NCBI RefSeq assembly: GCF_020379485.1
Contig: NC_063450.1
Coordinates: forward strand, 32,774,137-32,838,136
Length of the DNA: 64,000 nucleotides
Reading direction: 5' to 3'
Source: Brassica napus
Lineage: Eukaryota > Streptophyta > Magnoliopsida > Brassicales > Brassicaceae
The notes under the pieces were generated by a model. The model made no database searches, was not told the origin of the DNA, and was given only the letters and a program-made list of their open reading frames with translations. Positions 1 to 10,555 of the stretch are shown here, piece by piece. The position numbers and the translations under genes were made by a program. Position 1 is the first letter of the stretch, and the number at the start of each line of letters is the position of its first letter.

Positions 1-584
1 CAGAACAGAGAATCTAGCTACAAATAGCTATCTCCAACACAAACAACAACAACAAGAGAGCAACACAAAGCTTCAAAACCGGCAGCAACCAAACGACCTC
101 AGCTCACAAAGATTCCGGCTTCCAGAAACTAATCCAACCGTACAAATCCAAGATAAACAAGTCGACAATACCTCTGCCAAATTTCAGCTCAAGAAGAGAA
201 GATCTCACCGTTGGATTTACCAAACACCCAAGACTGCTCTGCTGAAGAACTATGGCGACCAGCTTCAAGAAAACCCAGACAACAGAAGATCCAACCGTTG
301 AAATCCAAATCCCTTCGGTGAACCTATAACCCACTGACTGAAGAAGCTTCCCACAAAATATCAGCTCGATCAGGATCCGTTTGACCCTCCAAATCCAGTA
401 TTGAAATCACCTTACGAGTTTTCTCCTTCTCTCTCTTTTTCTCCTTTCTCTCTCTTTTTCTCCTTTCTCTCTCTTGTTTCTTTTTGTCAAAGCTCTATTA
501 TTTGTGTAAGTGCCAAAAAAAGGGGAACATTAATTATTTCAAGTTCACCCCAATTGGTCCTCTCCATCTAGGAGGGACCCAACA
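1..584 (-). repeat. 3' LTR of the copia element (partial)
   Basis: This matches 4866-5449 almost base for base. It carries a pyrimidine-rich CTCTCTCTTTTTCTCC tract near 420-480 and ends in ...ACCCAACA, which is TGTTGGGT on the element strand. Differences from the other LTR are about three substitutions plus several one- or two-base indels, mostly in A, T or C runs. The outer part lies before base 1. Confidence 0.93.
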
Positions 585-597
585 AACTCCCCCTCCG
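585..597 (-). promoter_or_regulatory. Polypurine tract of the copia element
   Basis: On the minus strand this reads GGAGGGGGAGTT immediately before the LTR-initial TGTTGGG. That is where plus-strand DNA synthesis starts in LTR retrotransposons. Confidence 0.75.
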
Positions 598-598
598 A

Positions 599-2138
599 CT
601 AGATGGAAGAGACAGCCATTCCGGCTATCTCTCGGCATACCTCAAGTTTCCCCCTCGGTAATGACTTCGTCATCATATCAGCTCCATTATCATCCGTATG
701 AACTTTCTCAAGTTCCACTTCCTTAGAAGCAACCACATCTCGTATCCAATGATACCTCCTCTGAATGTGTTTTGACTTCGAATGAAATGTAGAATTCTTC
801 CCGAGACAAATAGCGCTTTGACTATCACAAAGCAACACATACTTCTCTTGCTTGAAACCGATCTCTTCACAGAAGTTCTTCATCCACAACAGCTCTTTAC
901 AAGCTTCAACTGCAGCAATGAACTCTGCCTCAGTGGTAGATAGTGCAACACACTTTTGCAACCTTGACTGCCATGCCACAGCTCCACCCGCAAATGTTAC
1001 CAAGTAACCCGAAGTAGATTTGCTAGAATCAGCATCTCCCGACATGTCAGAATCAGTGTAACTGACAAGCAAAGGCTTCTTACCCCCAAATGTAATCTTC
1101 AAATCAGAAGTCCCTCTGAGATATCTCAAAATCCACTTCACAGCATTCCAATGTTCTCTTCCCGGATTGGAGAGAAACCTGCTGACAACTCCAACGGCGT
1201 AGGCTAAATCCGGTCTTGTACAGACCATGGCATACATCAAACTACCCACTGCAGAAGCATATGGAACCTTCGCCATATCTTCCTTCTCCGCATATGTCTT
1301 CGGACTTTGTTGACTGCTCAGTCTTAAGTGTGGAGCAAGAGGAGTACTCAACACTTTAGACTTGTCCATGTGAAACCGCTTAAGTACTTTTTCAATGTAC
1401 TTCTCCTGAGATAAGTGAATCAGCTTCTCACCTCTATCTCGAACAATTCTCATACCAAGAATCTGTTTCGCTGGACCCATATCTTTCATGGCAAAGGACT
1501 ACTAGCTGCTCTTTCAACTCCTTAATTCTGTCCATGTTCCTGCCCACAATCAACATATCATCGACATACAGCAACAAGATGATAAAATCATCCTCACCGA
1601 ACACCTTCACAAATACACAATGGTCTGAATCAGTCTCTGCATAACCATGCTCCCCCATAACAGACTTGAACTTCATGTACCACTGCCTTGGTGCTTGCTT
1701 CAATCCATAAAGGCTTTTCTTCAAGCGGCAAACCAAATTTTCTTTGCCCTTTTGCACATAGCCTTCCGGTTGTTCCATGTAGATCTCTTCCTCCAAATTA
1801 CCATGAAGGAAAGCAGTCTTCACGTCCATTTGCTCAACCTCTAGATCAAGGCTCGCTGCCAATCCAAGTACAACCCGAATGGATGACATCTTCACAACAG
1901 GAGAAAAGATTTCATCATAATCAATTCCCTTCTTTTGGCTGTAGCCTTTCACAACCAATCTAGCCTTGTGTCGAGGTGGCAAATTATCATCCTCATGCTT
2001 AATTCTGTACACCCACTTATTAAGCAGAGCCTTCTTGCCCTTAGGCAATTCCACCAACTCAAAAGTATGGTTCTCCTCAAAAGAATCCATCTCCTCATCC
2101 ATGGCTCCAAACCACTTATCCTTGTGTTCATCCTCCAA
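599..2138 (-). pseudogene. Copia reverse transcriptase and RNase H (broken)
   Basis: Two overlapping open frames (1434-2138, then 599-1489) encode the C-terminal half of pol. The first has the RT core with KTAFLHGNLEEEIYMEQPEGY-type fingers and the catalytic LLYVDDMLIVG motif near 1570-1600. The second carries the RT thumb and the copia RNase H, with SYTDSDMSGD, the E of STTEAEF, and CDSQSAI. The two are out of frame, joined by a shift near 1480. With LTRs this similar, that shift is either recent or a base-call error. The frame closes just before the purine tract, so the C-terminus looks complete. Confidence 0.9.
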
Positions 2139-2829
2139 AGCTTCATCATAGCTTTCAGGCTCTCCCCATCAGTAAGTAATACATACTCACTAGGATCATA
2201 CCTTGTCGACGGTTTAAGACCTCTCTCGGATCTTCTAACAATAGTAGGTTGGTTCTCAGCAGCTGGTGTCTCACCATGATCGTCACCATGATCACCACTA
2301 CCATCTTCATGTGCGGGAGCATCTGCACTGGGTGCATTATCCTGAACCTCAACCTCAACCTCACCGTGAACCGATGTAGAAGGAGTAGCCTCTGTATCGA
2401 TCAAACCCTCAAAAATCTGAGTTGGTTTTTGGACTTGTCAATGTCCTTAATCGTTTGATCTTCCATAAACACAACATCTCTGCTCCTTACGAGCTTCCTC
2501 TCAACGGGATCATAAAATCTGTACCCGAACTCATCATGACCATAACCGATGAACACACACTGCCGCGACTTCATCTCAAGCTTCGATCTATCAACCTTGG
2601 GAATATGAACAAATGCCTTACACCCAAAGACCCTCAAGTGACTGTAAGAAACATCCTTACCAGTCCAAACCCTCTCTGGAACATCACCATCCAATGGAGC
2701 ACTTGGTGACAAATTCAGCACATGAACCACCGTGTTCAAAGCTTCTGCCCAGAAAGTCATCGATAAGCCTGACTGTGAGATCAAACATCTCATCCTCTCG
2801 ACAATCGTTCGATTCATCCTTTCAGCCAA
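2139..2829 (-). pseudogene. Copia integrase C-terminal part and linker (frame-shifted)
   Basis: The frame at 2401-2829 opens with AERMNRTIVERMRCL, which holds the catalytic Glu of the integrase DDE triad. It continues through the GKDVSYSHLRVFGCKAFVHIP region typical of Ty1/copia integrases. It then shifts into a frame covering 2404-2150, an acidic low-complexity linker, and shifts again near 2145 into the RT frame. All the expected protein segments are present in order, so the damage is small indels rather than deletion. Confidence 0.85.
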
Positions 2830-2833
2830 CCCA

Positions 2834-4549
2834 TTAACTGTGGAGTATGAGGTGGCGTGAATGATGCCTTATTCCATGCTCTTTGCAATAAGCATCAAAT
2901 GGTCCAAGATACTCTCCACCATTATCACTGCGGATACACTTCAGCTTCTTCCCCGTTTGTCTCTCAACCAATGCCACAAAGTGCTTGAAATATCCCAGCA
3001 CCTGATCCTTCGTCCTCATAGGAAATACCCACGACTTCCTTGAATGATCATCAATAAAAGTCACATAATATGATGCGCCACCAAGAGATCTTGTCTTCAT
3101 TGGACCACACACATCTGAGTGTACCAAATCCAGTACCTCGGGTTTCCTAGAAGGTGCGGAAGACTTGAAAGATACCCTGTGTTGTTTTCCCGCAAAGCAA
3201 TGCGAACACTTCTGTAGGTGCAAACCAGAGATTCCTGGAATCACCTCATTCTTAGACAACACAACCATTCCTTTCTCACTCATGTGACCGAGTCTCTTAT
3301 GCCATAGCTCCATGGCATTATCATTCTCCACCGCATTAACAACATCTTTGGAGACCTTAGCCTGCATCCAATAGAAAGATGAAGACTTCTCACCTCGAGC
3401 CACAATCAAAGAACCGCGAGAGAGCTTCCATTTACCACCACCGTGCAAACTGAAATAGCCCTCATCATCAAGTCTTCCCGTCGATATCAGATTCATCCTA
3501 ATATCAGGAACATGCTTAACATCCTTAAGCACCAGCCTAGTACCAAGACTAGTCTCCAAGCAAACATCACCAATGCCAGCAACCTGAGCCATCGCATCAT
3601 TCCCCATCTTCACAGAACCATAATTACCCGTAGTATAGGTAGAAAACAAATCCCGCTGTGATGTAGCATGAGTAGTAGCTCCACTGTCAATCACCCAACT
3701 GGTGTCCTGGCATGCGACATTAATGGCATCACCCTCAAGAAGAATGAGAAACTGATCTTCGGTGAGAGTCACCCGATCCACCTTTTCTTCTTGATTTCCT
3801 TGCTGCTTGTTTTTCAACTTCCAGCAATCCTTCTTCATGTGCCCTTTCTTATGACAGAAGTAGCACTCCATATTAGCAAATCTATTAGACTTGCTCCTGC
3901 TCCTGTTCTTGTCTCTCTTGGGATCTCTACTTGTACTTCTCCCCCTTGACTCAGTAACAAAGACATCTGAACGCGAACTGCTAGCATTCGACTGCCTTCT
4001 TGCTTCCTCATTAAGAACACTGTTCTTCACTGAATCCATCGAAATAACACCTTCCGACGCGGAGTTACAAAGAGACATCCTGAAAACCTCCCAAGAGTCC
4101 GGTAAAGTACCGAGAAGCCACAGACCGTGAATCTCATCATCAAACTTGATGCCCATATCAGACAACTTGTTGAGCAATCCCTGAAACGCATTCAAGTGAT
4201 CTGTCATCGGAGTCCCCTCCTGATACCTCAGCTCAATCAACTTCTTGATCATGTACATCTTGTTGTTTCCGGTCTTCCTAGCATATAACTGCTCCAGCTT
4301 CTTCCACAAAGAACGAGCATCCGTCTCAGTCTCAATATGATGCAACACATTATCATCTACCCACTGCCTTATCAACCCACACACTTGGCGATGCTGCAGC
4401 TTCCACTCTTCATCCGTCTTCTTCTCAGGTTTCTGCTCCTCGAAGACTGGAACATGGAATTCTTTAACAAAGAGCAAATCCTCCATCTTGCCCTTCCATA
4501 GATGATAGTTAGCACCATTCAAGCTTATCATCCTGCTCATATTTTCCAT
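2834..4549 (-). CDS. Copia gag-protease-integrase polyprotein (571 aa open frame)
   Basis: This is the upstream part of the copia polyprotein. About residues 1-200 are the gag (UBN2-type) domain, starting MENMSRMISLNGANYHLW. Residues 228-241 form a CCHC zinc knuckle (CYFCHKKGHMKKDC). The aspartic protease active site is DSGATTH near residue 288. The integrase HHCC zinc-binding region is around residues 415-460 (HKRLGHM ... CSHCFAGKQH). The first two catalytic Asp follow in HSDVCGP and SDNGGEY. The start ATG lies about 60 bp inside the primer site, normal for a retrotransposon gag. The frame ends abnormally at 2834, where a small indel moves the rest of integrase out of frame. Confidence 0.92.
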   Translation of the reverse strand: MENMSRMISLNGANYHLWKGKMEDLLFVKEFHVPVFEEQKPEKKTDEEWKLQHRQVCGLIRQWVDDNVLHHIETETDARSLWKKLEQLYARKTGNNKMYMIKKLIELRYQEGTPMTDHLNAFQGLLNKLSDMGIKFDDEIHGLWLLGTLPDSWEVFRMSLCNSASEGVISMDSVKNSVLNEEARRQSNASSSRSDVFVTESRGRSTSRDPKRDKNRSRSKSNRFANMECYFCHKKGHMKKDCWKLKNKQQGNQEEKVDRVTLTEDQFLILLEGDAINVACQDTSWVIDSGATTHATSQRDLFSTYTTGNYGSVKMGNDAMAQVAGIGDVCLETSLGTRLVLKDVKHVPDIRMNLISTGRLDDEGYFSLHGGGKWKLSRGSLIVARGEKSSSFYWMQAKVSKDVVNAVENDNAMELWHKRLGHMSEKGMVVLSKNEVIPGISGLHLQKCSHCFAGKQHRVSFKSSAPSRKPEVLDLVHSDVCGPMKTRSLGGASYYVTFIDDHSRKSWVFPMRTKDQVLGYFKHFVALVERQTGKKLKCIRSDNGGEYLGPFDAYCKEHGIRHHSRHLILHS

Positions 4550-4607
4550 CTTTCACACAAGCAAATAACAACCCAAAGTTATCAAAACCAAAGCTCTAAA
4601 ACCAGAA

Positions 4608-4619
4608 GCTCTGATACCA
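4608..4619 (-). promoter_or_regulatory. Primer binding site, tRNA-iMet type (copia)
   Basis: On the minus strand this reads TGGTATCAGAGC, three bases after the 5' LTR ends in ...CCAACA. It is the complement of the 3' end of plant initiator Met tRNA, the usual primer for Ty1/copia elements. Confidence 0.93.
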
Positions 4620-4622
4620 CTC

Positions 4623-5449
4623 TGTTGGGGAAAGTCACACGGCGCAGCGGAATACTAATGGTCGTGTTCCCCTGACCTTGTGCGAACCTGTGAGGAAAAT
4701 ACTTCGACGATGGCAAGATATCAAAGTTGCGATAACTAAATGAGACACACAATTTTTACGTGGAAAACCTCCTCGATGTGAGAAGGAAAAACCACGGGAC
4801 CGTAGTCCACTCAAAAATCCACTATATAAATGGTATGAGTACAACCACGTCCTCCCTGTTCAACAGCCTGAACAGAACAGAGAGTCTAGCTACAAATAGC
4901 TATCTCCAACACAAACAACAACAACAAGAGAGCAACACAAAGCTTCAAAACCGGCAGCAACCAAACGACCTCAGCTCACAAAGATTCCGGCTTCCAGAAA
5001 CTAATCCAACCGTACAAATCCAAGATAAACAAGTCGACAATACCTCTGCCAAATTTCAGCTCAAGAAGAGAAGATCTCACCGTTGGATTTACCAAACACC
5101 CAAGACTGCTCTGCTGAAGAACTATGGCGACCAGCTTCAAGAAAACCCAGACAACAGAAGATCCAACCGTTGAAATCCAAATCCCTTCGGTGAACCTCTA
5201 ACCCACTGACTGAAGAAGCTTCCCACAAAATATCAGCCCGATCAGGATCCGTTTGACCCTCCAAATCCAGTATTGAAATCACCTTACGAGTTTTCTCCTT
5301 CTCTCTCTTTTTCTCCTTTCTCTCTCTTTTTCTCCTTTCTCTCTCTTGTTTCTTTTTGTCAAGCTCTATTATTTGTGTGTGCCAAAAAGGGGAACATTAA
5401 TTATTCAAGTTCACCCAATTGGTCCTCTCCATCTAGGAGGGACCCAACA
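4623..5449 (-). repeat. 5' LTR of the copia element (827 bp)
   Basis: A complete LTR with TG...CA ends on the element strand (TGTTGGGTCC ... CCCCAACA). It contains the same pyrimidine-rich tract as the other copy, here at 5285-5350. The right boundary at 5449 is followed directly by C-terminal TNL sequence. Confidence 0.93.
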
Positions 5450-5876
5450 ACTTCAGCACCTCAACATTTTTTTCATCCTCAAAGTACCATCTGTGGACTT
5501 CAATTTGATGGAGCTTTAGTAGGAACACCCTCATCTCACCGTTGAACAAGCTGGTGAAACCAATAAGACGTGGGTAGACTTGATCGTCATTGTGTTGATT
5601 GTCTGTCTCGGATAAATCTCCGATATGGAAATTGAAGAAGCTAGAAGCTCTCGGCATTGTTCAACTCGCTATGCATTTTAACATGAAGTTGTTGTTCTGG
5701 ATTTTGTAGTTTTTTAATGAGACAACGGCACATAGAGCTATGCCAACAAACCCATTGTCACGCAGATATGGAGGCAGCTCTCGCTCTAACACTGCTCCAG
5801 AAGCTTTGTTGTCGAACCATGCAGGAACTACACTTCCAGGAAAGCAAGTGGCAGCCAAAGTTTCAAAAGCAAGACC
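5450..5876 (-). pseudogene. TNL C-terminal exon, copy A (C-JID/post-LRR domain), truncated by the copia element
   Basis: The minus strand has an intron acceptor (ACCATGCAG) before 5876. It then encodes the post-LRR domain of TIR-NBS-LRR proteins: CFPGSVVPAWFDNKASGAVLE followed by ELPPYLRDNGFVGIALCAVVS, the C-terminal jelly-roll/Ig-like (C-JID) signature that helps a TNL recognise its ligand. One frame ends at 5661, but SELNNAES and FFNFHIGDLSE follow in other frames, so at least one single-base indel is present. The exon is cut at 5450 by the copia LTR. A second, more scrambled copy is at 7021-7431. Confidence 0.85.
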
Positions 5877-5999
5877 CTGCATGGTAAAAATATAACTCAT
5901 TATTGAAAGATTACTACAATACAAACTCTATAAATTAATAAACATTATAAATTAATAAAAATGGAAAAGTAAAAGAGTGGAGCCAAAGCAGGAAAATAC

Positions 6000-6520
6000 C
6001 TTGTTGTGGCGATTCAAAGCATCTGATGAGATCCGGGTCTTATTGTGAGCATAGCATATTATTTCATTTTTGGCGACGTGCTCCAGTTTCTCGCAGTTGG
6101 TGAAGATAAATGAGGAAGGACCCTTCTCCGTTGGCAAATGTAGAGCTAAAGGACTCGCTACTGTTTTTAGCGAGATGCAACCATGTGCATTTAAGTACTG
6201 AAGATGGGTGGCAGCGTTAAAAGTGATGTGAGATGCGTGCAATACCTCAAGTCCATCCATTGCAAGTTATATAGTTCGCTGATGCAAGGTTGCGGGCTTT
6301 TGATCATATCATTCCTGCTTAAGCATAGACGCCGCAACATGGACAGGCCATTCATCTGGAGTGGCTCTTGAAGTGGCTTTTCAACTGAGGTCCCATCAAG
6401 TAGTAAAATCTGTAGATTTTCCATGGTCTCCTTAATTTTAGGAAAATTCCTAAGCCTTGAACACCAGAGAGCGTAAGTTCTTCAAGAGCCTTCAGCTTGT
6501 TGAGACAATCCGGAGAGACT
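6000..6520 (-). pseudogene. TNL LRR exon fragment, copy A
   Basis: Near-identical to the 3' half of the LRR exon at 7536-8160. Shared repeats include [15 protein letters not shown] and [18 protein letters not shown]. Copy A reads on through HVAKNEIICYAHNKTRISSDAL to a clean donor (AACAAG then GTATTT, exon end 6000), a stretch partly lost in copy B. Frame is broken by single-base differences such as GAACACC versus GAACAACC and GATGGG versus GATTGGG. Homology to copy B stops abruptly near 6520. Confidence 0.8.
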
Positions 6521-7020
6521 AAGGGAAAGAGAACAAAAAAAGTTCCTCCACACATTTGCACCCAGGACCTTGAGTTTTTCTAGAATTGTCAAGTGGACAA
6601 CAACCACAGCCTCATGAAAAGATCACGGACCTTTCTTCTCAACCAGAACCTGGACAGGAGAGGGGAAAAACAAAAAACTACGAACCCAAAGTAGAATGAA
6701 GAAATGGAGAGGAAAAGATGTAGAAAAACCAAATCGAGAAACATAAAAAAAGACAAATTTCCTTCTCCTCCCGTCCTCCTAAACCCTCCGTGTCCCGCCG
6801 CCTAACAAGTCTACAGCACACATGAACTAGTAATTATAGAACCGGGAAAGCTACAAAAGTAAACTAAAGGCAAGACATAAAGGAAAAAATAAAGATCAAA
6901 AAAAAACACGTAAAAGAAACAGGAATCAAACAAGAGACGAAAATTCTCTGGAAGAAAGCAAACATAAAATATTCACAAGAAAAGACCAAAAACTGAAACA
7001 TTTAACTTGGATAAAAAAAG
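6521..7020 (+). other. Purine-rich spacer between the two TNL 3' copies
   Basis: About 500 bp rich in A-runs on the plus strand (many AAAAAAC and GAAAAGA strings). It has no long ORF and no similarity to the flanking copies. No gene, terminal repeat or retroposon signature is visible. It may be genuine junk or a poorly resolved join between the duplicated blocks. Confidence 0.5.
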
Positions 7021-7431
7021 CTCAGCACCTCACATTTTTCATCCTCAGAAGTACCATCTGTGACTTCAAATTTGATGGAGGCTTTAGTAGGAACACGCCT
7101 CATCTCACCGTTGAACAAGCTGGTGAAAACCAATAAAGACGTGGGTAGAACTTGATCGTGCATTGTTGTTGATTGTCTGTCTCGGATAAACTCCGATATG
7201 GAAATTGAAGAAGCTAGAAGAAACTCATTGTCACGCGCATGGAGGCATTTCTCGCTCTAGTTGTTGTCTGGATTTTGTTTTTTAAATGAGGAACGGCACT
7301 AGAGCTATGCCAACAAACCCATTGTCACGCAGAAAGGCAGCTTCAACACTGCTCCAGAAGCTTGTTGTCGAACCATGCAGGAACTACACTTCCAGGAAAG
7401 CAAGTGGCAGCTTTCAAAAGCAAACCCTGCA
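7021..7431 (-). pseudogene. TNL C-terminal exon, copy B (scrambled)
   Basis: Clearly homologous to 5450-5876 but shorter and internally rearranged. The segment CATTGTCACGC occurs twice and blocks of the C-JID coding sequence are out of order or missing, so no usable reading frame survives. It still keeps the acceptor-side sequence (CCTGCATGGTAAAAAT on the plus strand near 7425-7440). Confidence 0.7.
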
Positions 7432-7535
7432 TGGTAAAAATATAACTAAAAAGGATTGTAAAAGTGAAAAATTAAAAAAATAATAAAACAATAAAAATGG
7501 AAAAGTAAAAAGTGGAGCCAAAGCAGGAGAAATAC

Positions 7536-8436
7536 CTTGTTGTGGCGATTCAAAGCATCTGATGAGATCCGGGTCTTATTGTGAGCATAGCATTATTTCA
7601 TTTTCCCTCGCTCGCAAGGACCCTTCTTGCCGAAGGACCCTTCTCCGTTGGCAAATGTAGAGCTAAAGGACTCGCTACTGTTTTTAGCGAGATGCAACCA
7701 TGTGCATTTAAGTACTGAAGATTGGGTGGCAGCGTTAAAAGTGATGTGAGATGCGTGCAATACCTCAAGTCCATCCATTGCAAGTTATATAGTTCGCTGA
7801 TGCAAGGTTGCGGGCTTTTGATCATATCATTCCTGCTTAAGCATAGACGCCGCAACATGGACAGGCCATTCATCTGGAGTGGCTCTTGAAGTGGCTTTTC
7901 AACTGAGGTCCCATCAAGTAGTAAAATCTGTAGATTTTCCATGGTCTCCTTAATTTTAGGAAAATTCCTAAGCCTTGAACAACCAGAGAGCGTAAGTTCT
8001 TCAAGAGCCTTCAGCTTGTTGAGACAATCCGGGAGAGACTCCAACATTGTGCAGTTTTTCAAGTTCAACAACACAAGTTTCTTGAAGTTCTGGATGGTTG
8101 GAGGGAGAGTGGAGATAATAGTTCCATCTAAATGAAGAAACTCAAGATTATCTGAAATCAAATCAGCTCAAATTTGTTAAAGCTTGAGCAACCACTGAGG
8201 ATGATGGTCTTGAGAGAGATCAAGTTCAGTCTTTCTGGTAGAGTTGAGAGTGTTGTGCATCCTCTGAGGTTCAGGAAAACAAGTTGCTTCATATTTCCCA
8301 TCTCTTCTGGCAACTTATCCAGACTTGTGCAGCCTTTAAGATTAAGTCTTCGAAGATCATATGCCTTCGACAATGCTGACAGGTCAGTCAACTTAGTTGA
8401 ATGGCTTAGATCCACCCATTTCAACAGGGGCAATTC
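7536..8436 (-). pseudogene. TNL main LRR exon (copy B, contiguous with the upstream exons)
   Basis: After an acceptor at 8437 (TATTACAG) the minus strand encodes ELPLLKWVDLSHSTKLTDLS and about ten degenerate leucine-rich repeats of the TNL type (L..LNL.GCTSL..LPEEM spacing). The frame breaks at 8155-8164, where the five bases AAATC are present twice in tandem; one copy fewer would put the reading back in phase. The 3' part has a deletion near 7600-7640 relative to copy A. The donor site at 7536 (AACAAG then GTATTT) is intact. The exon would form the ligand-sensing horseshoe of the receptor. Confidence 0.88.
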
Positions 8437-8995
8437 CTGTAATAGTTTATAAGATAACAGAAATGATACAAAATTAACACTTTACCCAAAAGCGAAAATG
8501 TTTGTCAGTATCATATGTAATATATGGATTTGAACTCAACTATGACAGTAGGATACTGATGTTAGAGTATATGAATATACATGGATGTTAGTATATATGT
8601 AGGGATTACATAAAAGATCCAAAAGGGAAATTCACAAGTAATTACCAATATTCAAAACAAAAACACGGTAGTTAGGGGTTTTAGTGCCTAGTCCGGTGCT
8701 TAGTTAGATGCCATCTACACCGATTTTTTTTTCTAAAGAACAATTTGTAAAAAATGGTTGCGATTAGAACCGATTTGCCGCCTACACCGAAGTCTTAGAA
8801 ACTGGTAATAACTAAGTACCATAGCGAAAGATATATGTGTGTATCTATTCTAACAAAAGTACTGGGCTACATGTTTTGGTTAAAAGGTTAATAATTTTTG
8901 TAAAAAACCACACGTATATGGACATTAACTTGCATTGGAAACATGCAAGATCATAGTCCACTGTAGTAATGAAAAATGCACATAAAGACACACAC
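8437..8995 (-). other. TNL intron with inserted repeat-like sequence
   Basis: A 559-bp intron between the first and second LRR exons, with GT and AG borders on the minus strand. At about 8655-8810 it contains a block with GTGCCTAGTCCGGTGCTTAG and GCCGCCTACACCGAAG, unlike the AT-rich remainder. That looks like an old repeat insertion, but no terminal repeats can be defined. Confidence 0.5.
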
Positions 8996-9310
8996 CTTAA
9001 CAGCTCCCCAAACACGTTCAATCTTCCTATTATAAGGCAGCCTAAGATCAATAAGATTTTTTGGGTTGAAATCTGATGGAAGCTCCTTCAGTTCAATGTT
9101 CTCCCAGTGAAGATATCGAATATTTTCGAAGGGAAACTCAAGTCCGTCGGGCAAGTATACTTTACAGTTCTCTGGACAAAGAGAGTCATAGATTTTGAGG
9201 TACCGCAGATTCATCGGGTTGAACTTTTCGGTAAATCTTTTACTGTCTACTGATATCCCTTTTGTTTCTGTGCATGTGTCTAGAAAAATACCTCTCACAT
9301 CTTTTGTTTC
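8996..9310 (-). pseudogene. TNL first LRR exon
   Basis: A 315-bp exon bounded by ACCAG and AAG/GTGTGTG splice sites. It begins ETKDVRGIFLDTC and contains FNPMNLRYLKIYDS, FENIRYLHWENIELKELPS and FNPKNLIDLRLPY, the LRR_3-type motif that follows NB-ARC in plant TNLs. The exon itself has an open frame. Length and position are normal for the third exon of a TNL. Confidence 0.9.
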
Positions 9311-9389
9311 CTGGTAACAAGTCAAAACACAAAAGAAGTTAGCAGAGTGCATGAGAAGTATTTATAGGACTTGAGATCATTTCATCTAC

Positions 9390-10459
9390 CTGCTGAACGG
9401 CATCTCTTAGAATTGTAGTAGTTTTCCTATGATCACACATTCTTTCCCCCGACCTAAGTTCTTTGCCAAATGCACAGAGTAGATTGTGCATCTCTATTTT
9501 TCCCCCAGAGATACAAATGAAAAAAATTTCAGCAAGCTTTTTAACAACATCACCACATTCAGAATCCAATAAACACTTTACATAATTTTCTTCCTCTGAT
9601 CTGAAGAAACAAGCTATGTCGAGAAACGCATCCTTCTGCTGCTCAGTGAGTTCTTCATAACTGATTTTCAACTCTTTTTTGATAATACTATTGCACTGGT
9701 ATGGCAGGTTCTCTAGTCTCGTCACCCATTCAGCCTCGTCTTTCCCATTAAGCTCCTTTCCAAGTTCCTCGAGGGCTCGTGGATTGCCTCCAGCATAATC
9801 CACAAACTTTTGGGTCAGCTTGGGGAAGTTTCCCTTGGTGCTAGAGGCTCCACCTTTAAAGGCATGATCATTAAAGAGCTGCCAGGCATCTGTATCGTTC
9901 AAGGGAGGGACAACATAAATTTCGGGAGAGAATTCTGCTATCGATGACTTGTCACGCGTTGTAATGACAATCTTGCTTCCCTTCTTAATCCGTCTTCTGT
10001 TTTGGAGTAAAAACTCTATGTGCTTCTTCTGGCTCACATCATCCAAAACAAGAAAACTTTTCTTTGAGAAAATGTTAGCCTCCTCATTTAACTTTTGACC
10101 TTCCAGAAGCTTGTACTCCAGATAATGATGCCCTCTCTCACGAATGTCCGAGATAATCTTGTTAAACGAATACCTATCATTTGACCTTTCAAAATATTCT
10201 TCAGCTAGAGTGGTTTTACCAATCCCAGGCATCCCGACAATTCCAACAATTTGAGTTTGGTCGCAATTAAAATCTATCATTTCTTGCAGTTGCTTTATGC
10301 GGTGATTCATTACTTCGACAAAGAAAAACTTTCTCGAGGAACTAATGCGACCAGAAATTACCGGTGATATCTCCCTAGAGAGCACATTGTGTGTGTTTGG
10401 TTCTAGCTAGGACTTTTTTGACCGAGGCAAGGATCTCTTGAATGAGCAACATCTCGTTC
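9390..10459 (-). pseudogene. TNL NB-ARC exon (nucleotide-binding switch)
   Basis: The exon encodes the ADP/ATP switch of a TIR-NBS-LRR receptor. Motifs in order: P-loop GMPGIGKTTLA (about 10235), kinase-2 FLVLDDVS, RNBS-B KIVITTRDKS, GLPL-like GGNPRALEELG (the usual second Leu is Arg), RNBS-D FLDIACFF, and MHNLL in place of the common MHDLL. The donor is CAGCAG/GTAGATG at 9390 and the acceptor TTGTAG before 10459. The main frame is open from 10385, but the first 25 codons after the acceptor read in another phase and meet a stop, so there is an apparent frameshift near 10395. The MHN variant could alter the switch, but the gene is already interrupted. Confidence 0.92.
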
Positions 10460-10555
10460 CTACAATACAGGTGAGATAAACTAAAATTAGATTCTAGGAT
10501 AAAAAACAAGATTAGATGATGAAAAAAAAACAGTAATTCTTGTTTTTTTTAATAC

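Larger units (their letters stand above)
1..5449 (-). mobile_element. Ty1/copia LTR retrotransposon (Tork/Tnt1-like), 3' LTR cut by the window edge
   Basis: Two near-identical LTRs (1-584 and 4623-5449) flank a minus-strand gag-pol region. In element orientation the order is 5' LTR (4623-5449), tRNA-iMet-type primer site, gag with zinc knuckle, protease, integrase, reverse transcriptase, RNase H, purine tract, 3' LTR. Protease-integrase-RT-RNase H is the copia order, and the gag and RT resemble the Tnt1/Tork group. The visible LTR stretch shows about 3 substitutions, which suggests a young insertion, yet the coding region needs four frame changes. The element truncates the 3' end of the TNL remnant that starts at 5450. 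The other flank and its target duplication lie outside the window. Confidence 0.95.

Noticed and set aside
104..334. 76-aa open frame in the copia LTR
   Set aside because: It lies in the LTR on the minus strand, has no domain and is repeated in the other LTR. Chance ORF.
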